DNA of 46,009 bases, from assembly GCA_964580995.1 (NCBI GenBank), contig CAZOMV010000042.1, positions 1-46,009 on the forward strand, read 5' to 3'. The position numbers and the translations under genes are program-made. The notes under the pieces were generated by a model that saw nothing but the letters and a program-made list of their open reading frames with translations, did not search any database and was not told the origin of the DNA. Positions 41,613 to 46,009 of this stretch are shown piece by piece (the stretch's first letter is position 1; the number at the start of each line of letters is the position of its first letter). Source of the DNA: JAKJEP01 sp964580995 (GTDB lineage Bacteria > Planctomycetota > Phycisphaerae > Sedimentisphaerales > SM23-30).

Positions 41613-42596
41613 ATGATCAAAATCACGGAGCATTTGCATCAGCCGATTATGACCGTCGCCAGGCGGGAAGTGGCGACGTTGTACCAGAATTTAACCATAC
41701 AGCAATCGCTGGACAGCATCCGGTCCCGGGGAATCGGGGAGCGGATTGTTTATTTCTATGTGGTGGATGAGAACGGTTGTTTGGCGGGCGTGATCCCGAC
41801 GCGGCGTTTGCTGCTGGCGCCCCTGGACAAGCAGCTCTCGGAGGTGATGATCCCGGAGGTGGTGACGATCCCCCAGGAAGCGACGATACTGGAGGCCTTT
41901 GAAATGTTTGCCCATCATCGGTATCTGGCGTTTCCGGTAGTGGATGGCCAGGGAAAAATTGTCGGTGCGGTGGATGTCAGCATGTTTATAAACGAAACGT
42001 TTGAGGTCGCGGAACGGGAACGCACGGAGGAGGTCTTTGAGGCTTTCGGTTTTCGCGTTTCCCAGCTACGCCGGGCTTCGCCGGCGCGGGCGTTTCGATA
42101 CCGGTTTCCCTGGCTGATGGCCACCATCGGTAGCGGGACTATCTGTGCCCTGCTGGCCGGGATGTACGAGGTTACGCTGGCCCGGAGTCTGGTGCTGGCG
42201 TTTTTTTTGACGCTGGTGCTGGGCCTGGGTGAGAGTGTCAGCATACAGTCCATGACGGTAACGATTCAGGCCTTGCATTCGACCCGACCGAGGCTGCGCT
42301 GGTATATTCGAGCGATCCGGCGCGAGGCTGGCACCGCGCTGCTGCTGGGTGGGGCGTGCGGCCTCGTGGTGGGATTGATTGTCTGGCTCTGGCGCGGGAC
42401 CGGCTGGGCGGCCGTGTCGATCGGCGGTAGCATCTGGCTGACTGTTTTAGCGGCCTGCCTGTTCGGCCTGAGCGTTCCGACTCTTTTACATGCCCTGAAG
42501 CTGGACCCGAAAATTGCCGCCGGCCCCGTAACGCTGGCTCTGGCGGATATATTCACGATTCTGGTTTACTTTGGTCTGGCCACGTTGTTATTATGA
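41613..42596 (+). CDS. MgtE-like divalent cation transporter without the N-domain
   Basis: This 327-aa protein starts almost directly with a pair of CBS domains (about 15-155: TIQQSLDSIR, YFYVVDENGCLAGVI, VTIPQEATILEAFEMF, FPVVDGQGKIVGAV). Five hydrophobic segments (about 180-327) follow, matching the MgtE pore domain including GLGESVSIQSM. Standard MgtE has an extra N-terminal superhelical domain of about 130 residues that is absent here. AGGAG lies 11 nt before ATG 41613; a start at 41541 would add 24 unrelated residues. A perfect TATAAT lies near 41502, with no good -35. Confidence 0.85.
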   Translation: MIKITEHLHQPIMTVARREVATLYQNLTIQQSLDSIRSRGIGERIVYFYVVDENGCLAGVIPTRRLLLAPLDKQLSEVMIPEVVTIPQEATILEAFEMFAHHRYLAFPVVDGQGKIVGAVDVSMFINETFEVAERERTEEVFEAFGFRVSQLRRASPARAFRYRFPWLMATIGSGTICALLAGMYEVTLARSLVLAFFLTLVLGLGESVSIQSMTVTIQALHSTRPRLRWYIRAIRREAGTALLLGGACGLVVGLIVWLWRGTGWAAVSIGGSIWLTVLAACLFGLSVPTLLHALKLDPKIAAGPVTLALADIFTILVYFGLATLLL

Positions 42597-42635
42597 TACC
42601 CAGGAAATGATTGGTTTTTTGGCAGGAGTAAGAGT

Positions 42636-42908
42636 ATGAGTAACGAATTACCCGAAGATCCCTTGTCAGCGGAAAATCTGCGGCGGGCCATGAAGGCCTT
42701 CAAGAAGCGGCTGAAACTGACCCGGCTGGACGATGAGTCCGGGCTGGGACACGGTTCGGTCGATAGGAGCCGCGGCAGCGGCATTGTCGGAATTCGACCG
42801 CCGGATAACTATCCCCAGCCGGTGTGGGACAAGCTGGTCGAGTTGGGCCGCCTCCGCCGGGCCGGCGGCGGTCTCTATCAGATTCAGGATGCCAATCACC
42901 CCGACTAA
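42636..42908 (+). CDS. Small conserved-looking hypothetical protein
   Basis: This 90-aa soluble, strongly basic protein has an N-terminal helix (LSAENLRRAMKAFKKRLKLTRLDDES), a glycine/serine/arginine linker (GHGSVDRSRGSGIVGIRPP) and a C-terminal helix-turn (PQPVWDKLVELGRLRRAGGGLYQIQ). The ATG has GGAG about 12 nt upstream. The arrangement suggests a nucleic-acid or ribosome-associated small protein, but I recognise no family. It lies between the MgtE-like and S55 genes on the same strand. Confidence 0.7.
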   Translation: MSNELPEDPLSAENLRRAMKAFKKRLKLTRLDDESGLGHGSVDRSRGSGIVGIRPPDNYPQPVWDKLVELGRLRRAGGGLYQIQDANHPD

Positions 42909-42960
42909 GGCCTCTGCCCTGACTACGATAAGGCTTGCCAGACGGAGGGGAAAAGCTATA

Positions 42961-44937
42961 ATGCGCCTTATGAGTAAAAAATGGAACCTGAAAAGCATCG
43001 GTCTGGGATTAGGGGCAGTACTGTTTTTGGCATTGTACGCTATGGGGGCGGCGGCAGCCGGCACCGCATGGAATCTGGCCGGGGACTCGCCACCGGACTC
43101 TGCCCAGCCTTCTGCCGGCAATACCCCCCAACCCCTCGCTCCAACCGCACCAGTACCCTTGGATACCGGCCGCTATATCGATATCGAGGATGTAAAACCG
43201 GGCATGCGCGGCTATGGCCTCACCGTCTTTTACGGGACCGAGCCGGAAAAGTTCGATGTCGAAGTGGTTTCCATTTTGCGAAACAATGACCCCGGCAGGA
43301 ATGCCATCCTAATCCGCTGCCATGATCCGCGTTTTGATATCGCGCGCGGGGTCCAGGGCGTCAGCGGTTCGCCGGTCTTTTTGGACGGCCGCCTGGCCGG
43401 GGCAATGGCCTTCGGCTGGCCCTATGGGCAAGAGCCGCTCTATGGCGTTACCCCCATCCAGGAAATGCTGAATATTCAATCGGCCCGCCAGGATCGAAAT
43501 CCACCCCAAACCAATAGCGGCGGAAAATTTGTCGCCTTCGACCGCAAAGTATATCAAAACCTGATGGCGGAGGAGCTACTGACTCCGGAAGACCTGAACC
43601 GCATGATGCGCCTGGGAGGACTGGCCCGACCCCTGTCCGCTTCCTCCGATTCTGCAGCCTCCGGGCTGGTCACGCTGCCCATGCCGGTAGTGCTGGGCGG
43701 ATTTAGCAGCCAGACCCTGAATGTGCTCCAGGAGCAAATGCCCGGACTGAATTTCCAGTTAGGTTTGCAATCCTCCGGCGCCGGTGGTTCACAGGGGATC
43801 CATGTTTCCCTCCAGCCCGGCTCCACCGTCACCATTCCGTTGATCACCGGCGATATGAGCGCCGCAGTCCTGGGAACGATAACCGAAGTAGTGGGGGATA
43901 AGGTATATGGTTTCGGGCACGCCTGGAACGGGACCGGGGCCTCCCAGTGGCCCATGGCCAGCGGGTACATCCATACCTTCATCAGCCGGATCAGTATGTC
44001 CTTCAAGCTGGGGGACCCGACCGAAATCATCGGCGCCATCCAGGCGGACGAGGCCACCGGCATATTCGGGCGGGTCGGGGCGGAAGTGCAGATGATACCC
44101 GTTCAAACGACTGTGGATTGGACCATGACCGGCCAGCAGGAGCGGTTTTCCTTGCAGATTGCCCAGGACAGCCGGATCGATCCCACCCTGGCAACCATAG
44201 CAGCCATCAATACGGTTTTGCAAAAGGGGGATCTGCCGGAGGATCATACCATTGCCTATCAACTGAAAATGGAATTTGACAACACGGCCCCCTTTATCTT
44301 TTCGAATATTTCTTCGGATAATAATGTGTACGATTTACAGGATGATATCGTCAATCCGCTGGGGCTGCTGCTCAACAATCCCTGGAAAGAAGTCAAACTG
44401 ACCCGGATGGAAATGCACGCATCGATCTATGAAAAAAATACCGTCGGTGCGATCCTTTCCGCTCAGATCGCCCAGGGAGTCTATCGGCCGGGCCAGACCG
44501 TCCAGGCCCGCGTGATCGTCGAACCGGTTCGCCAGGACCGCCGGGAATATGAACTGCTTCTGAAACTGCCGGACAATTTACCGGAAGGCAATTATCAGGT
44601 CAATATCGGTTCCCATCAGGCCTATCAGCAGCAATTGCAGACCGCTCAGCCGCAGCGGTTTATCGCGTTTACCCCCCAAGATGTCCAGCAAATCCTGCAG
44701 GAGAGGCTTTTAATTCAGCGCACCAAACTCTACATCAGTATCATCATGCCCGATACCGGGATCGCCATCGAGGAAACCAGCCTGCCCAGCCTGCCCGGCA
44801 GTAAAGCCATGCTCCTGACCGACAAATCCCGCCTCGCCCTGACCCGGCGCTTTCAGGCCTTCGCCTCCAACAGCGTCGATACCGACTTTGTCATCAGCGG
44901 AAATGCCAACTTTTTGATCGAAGTGCGGAAAAAATGA
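42961..44937 (+). CDS. SpoIVB-type S55 peptidase domain protein, exported
   Basis: This 658-aa protein has an N-terminal membrane/signal segment (about 10-32), a proline-rich linker and an S55 domain. Its family signature is visible as VKPGMRGYGLTVFYGTEPEK (about 77-96) and GVQGVSGSPVFLDGRLAGAM, with the Ser cluster at 135-137. No PDZ domain is evident, and about 300 C-terminal residues are beta-rich without a known name. In Bacillus, SpoIVB triggers sporulation signalling; a sporulation role is unlikely here. GGAGGGG lies about 10 nt before ATG 42961; the longer ORF from 42733 overlaps the previous gene. Confidence 0.82.
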   Translation: MRLMSKKWNLKSIGLGLGAVLFLALYAMGAAAAGTAWNLAGDSPPDSAQPSAGNTPQPLAPTAPVPLDTGRYIDIEDVKPGMRGYGLTVFYGTEPEKFDVEVVSILRNNDPGRNAILIRCHDPRFDIARGVQGVSGSPVFLDGRLAGAMAFGWPYGQEPLYGVTPIQEMLNIQSARQDRNPPQTNSGGKFVAFDRKVYQNLMAEELLTPEDLNRMMRLGGLARPLSASSDSAASGLVTLPMPVVLGGFSSQTLNVLQEQMPGLNFQLGLQSSGAGGSQGIHVSLQPGSTVTIPLITGDMSAAVLGTITEVVGDKVYGFGHAWNGTGASQWPMASGYIHTFISRISMSFKLGDPTEIIGAIQADEATGIFGRVGAEVQMIPVQTTVDWTMTGQQERFSLQIAQDSRIDPTLATIAAINTVLQKGDLPEDHTIAYQLKMEFDNTAPFIFSNISSDNNVYDLQDDIVNPLGLLLNNPWKEVKLTRMEMHASIYEKNTVGAILSAQIAQGVYRPGQTVQARVIVEPVRQDRREYELLLKLPDNLPEGNYQVNIGSHQAYQQQLQTAQPQRFIAFTPQDVQQILQERLLIQRTKLYISIIMPDTGIAIEETSLPSLPGSKAMLLTDKSRLALTRRFQAFASNSVDTDFVISGNANFLIEVRKK

Positions 44938-45009
44938 GAGGCGGATTTCATTCGTGAAATTCGAAAGATATGTAATGCCCCACTCTTTTTGGGGTGTTCT
45001 GAACCGGTC

Positions 45010-45441
45010 CTACCTGCTACTTAATTTTTCCTGTGATGCTTTGCTGAGGAATTTTTTGGCAGATTCTTCTATTTTGTGTAACCGGTAATGTAATATTTGT
45101 GCTTCCACTTCGTTCGCAGGAATATAATCTGAAAAATTACTGTATGTAGTTCCCTTACTATTGTCAGCAAGATAACGTGCTATCATGCTGGCTGACAAGA
45201 GAGGGCGGTAGTGTTTCCAGATTTCGGTATACCGTTTTTCTTTTTTAAGAACCCTTTCCCGGCTTTCATGATTCGTGGAATGAAAATGATTGCCTGCAAA
45301 TATCGCTTCCACAATATGTAAGGCCTTATAAAAAACAATCGTCGCCAACCACTCGGAATGTTGCTCTTTCCGTTCCAGTAAATAAGTAATAGTCGTTTGG
45401 TTCCGTAAGGCTAAGTCGATGTGGACGGATTCATTCGGCAT
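45010..45441 (-). CDS. HEPN-like protein
   Basis: This 143-aa all-helical protein carries an R-x6-H motif (RYTEIWKH) after a central helix (EWLATIVFYKALHIVEAIFA) and a conserved-looking HSTNHESRERVL. This matches the R-x4-6-H catalytic pattern of HEPN ribonucleases. HEPN proteins are common toxins or effectors in toxin-antitoxin and defence modules. The ATG at 45441 overlaps the end of the preceding gene by 11 nt; the longer ORF from 45477 overlaps further. The HEPN assignment is by motif and helix pattern only. Confidence 0.6.
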   Translation of the reverse strand: MPNESVHIDLALRNQTTITYLLERKEQHSEWLATIVFYKALHIVEAIFAGNHFHSTNHESRERVLKKEKRYTEIWKHYRPLLSASMIARYLADNSKGTTYSNFSDYIPANEVEAQILHYRLHKIEESAKKFLSKASQEKLSSR

Positions 45442-45898
45442 TGTGATACACCAATGGAGAGTGCTTGGGGTTGACAAAGGATGATATTGCTTCGCTTGAG
45501 GTATTGGGAAGCGCCAGCACGCTCATGGTGATATGGCTATACTTGTCATCCTGGGCAATTTGAATATCTAAATCCGTTAATAGATCCTCAAAATCAGGAT
45601 CGAGCCTGCTAAATTTTGTAATGGGTAAAAACAGCAATCCCGCATCACGAATAGTTAAATAAGCACGGTCAATATGGTCTTTATGCTTTTTGATCCATTC
45701 CGCCAGAACACCTAAAAGACCATCAAATTGCCTTTTGAAATCTTCTTGAAAATCACGGGCTTTACATGCTTCGATCGCCTCTCCTACTGTGGTAAAAAAC
45801 AAATCATTATCGCTGGTCGAAATGCGAACCTTACGGCCATTTTCGTCCCAACTTAAAACGATAGCATTTGTTAGATCTGAAAGTGGAGATGAAGACAT
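45431..45898 (-). CDS. Hypothetical partner gene of the HEPN-like protein
   Basis: This 155-aa acidic soluble protein has an N-terminal strand-rich part (TNAIVLSWDENGRKVRISTSDNDL), a central helix pair (EAIEACKARDFQEDFKRQFDGLLGVLAEWIKKH) and a C-terminal strand part (DIQIAQDDKYSHITMSVLALP). It is co-translated with the HEPN-like gene through overlap. No family is recognised; its position suggests an antitoxin or regulator. A weak promoter (TATATA at 45915-45920, minus strand) has its -35 region inside the adjacent repeat copy. Confidence 0.65.
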   Translation of the reverse strand: MSSSPLSDLTNAIVLSWDENGRKVRISTSDNDLFFTTVGEAIEACKARDFQEDFKRQFDGLLGVLAEWIKKHKDHIDRAYLTIRDAGLLFLPITKFSRLDPDFEDLLTDLDIQIAQDDKYSHITMSVLALPNTSSEAISSFVNPKHSPLVYHNAE

Positions 45899-45931
45899 AA
45901 TATTTTATTTCACCTATATACCAAATTGGAT

Positions 45932-46009
45932 GGAAACGCCAAAAGTCGATATTGACTTCCAAAAACGGCTCTGGCTCCCCAATAACAAGGGGACGACGAG
46001 CTTTTGACG
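45932..46009 (+). repeat. 78-bp dispersed repeat, copy 2, at the window end
   Basis: This is the partner of 7175-7252, with about 90% identity and the same orientation. The window ends exactly where the copy-1 match ends, so the repeat may extend beyond the sequence. The pairing CAAAAG/CTTTTG and CCCC/GGGG is kept. Differences include several third-position changes in one reading frame (proline, threonine and arginine codons), hinting that it derives from a coding sequence. Confidence 0.75.

Overview
The window looks like a chromosomal contig from a GC-rich, Gram-negative-type bacterium, most likely a planctomycete of the Phycisphaerae lineage. This is inference. It rests on a dockerin-like EF-hand tail on a secreted formylglycine-enzyme-like protein (22192-23304), a KDO pathway gene (kdsB), many lipoprotein or signal-peptide genes, and the mix of families seen. 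No rRNA, tRNA or CRISPR was found. The right end stops inside a repeat that has a second copy at 7.2 kb, which fits an assembly break.

Layout. 1-7.2 kb: a complete phosphate-uptake operon, pstS-pstC-pstA-pstB1-pstB2-phoU, plus a PhoR-type sensor kinase. The two ATPases are degenerate in complementary motifs. 7.2-9.3 kb: a repeat, a small antitoxin-like gene and comM. 9.3-9.8 kb: a minus-strand transcription unit with a strong promoter, several hairpins and an intrinsic terminator, but no gene (candidate ncRNA). 9.98-15.2 kb: a small membrane protein, recG and a KtrAB/TrkHA-type potassium uptake pair. 15.2-16.6 kb: two tandem 207-aa FN3 paralogues on the minus strand.

16.6-21.2 kb is the accessory region. 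It has about 1.2 kb of non-coding DNA carrying a 15 x 21-bp tandem array and a three-way-junction element, then an AT-rich islet of small unknown genes (two membrane-anchored, one zinc-ribbon-like). Three copies of a two-block repeat bracket the islet and a neighbouring 114-aa ORF.

21.2-32.2 kb: a HAD phosphatase, the secreted FGE-like protein, a sugar nucleotidyltransferase, an HtrA-like protease with a DnaJ-like zinc finger, a 35-aa membrane peptide unit, and surface-polysaccharide or carbohydrate genes (aldolase, epimerase, methyltransferases, glycosyltransferase). 32.2-45 kb is mostly plus strand: alpha-galactosidase-like GH36, tilS, kdsB, a divergent CTP synthase, a DUF1844 protein, SppA, an M14 carboxypeptidase, an MgtE-like transporter and an S55 (SpoIVB-type) peptidase. 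45-46 kb: a minus-strand pair of an unknown gene and a HEPN-like gene, next to the second repeat copy.

The best candidates for undescribed biology are the asymmetric PstB pair, the minus-strand RNA at 9.3-9.7 kb, the AT-rich islet with its bracketing repeats and 21-bp array, and the HEPN-like pair. All functional statements come from reading motifs by eye; no database search was possible.
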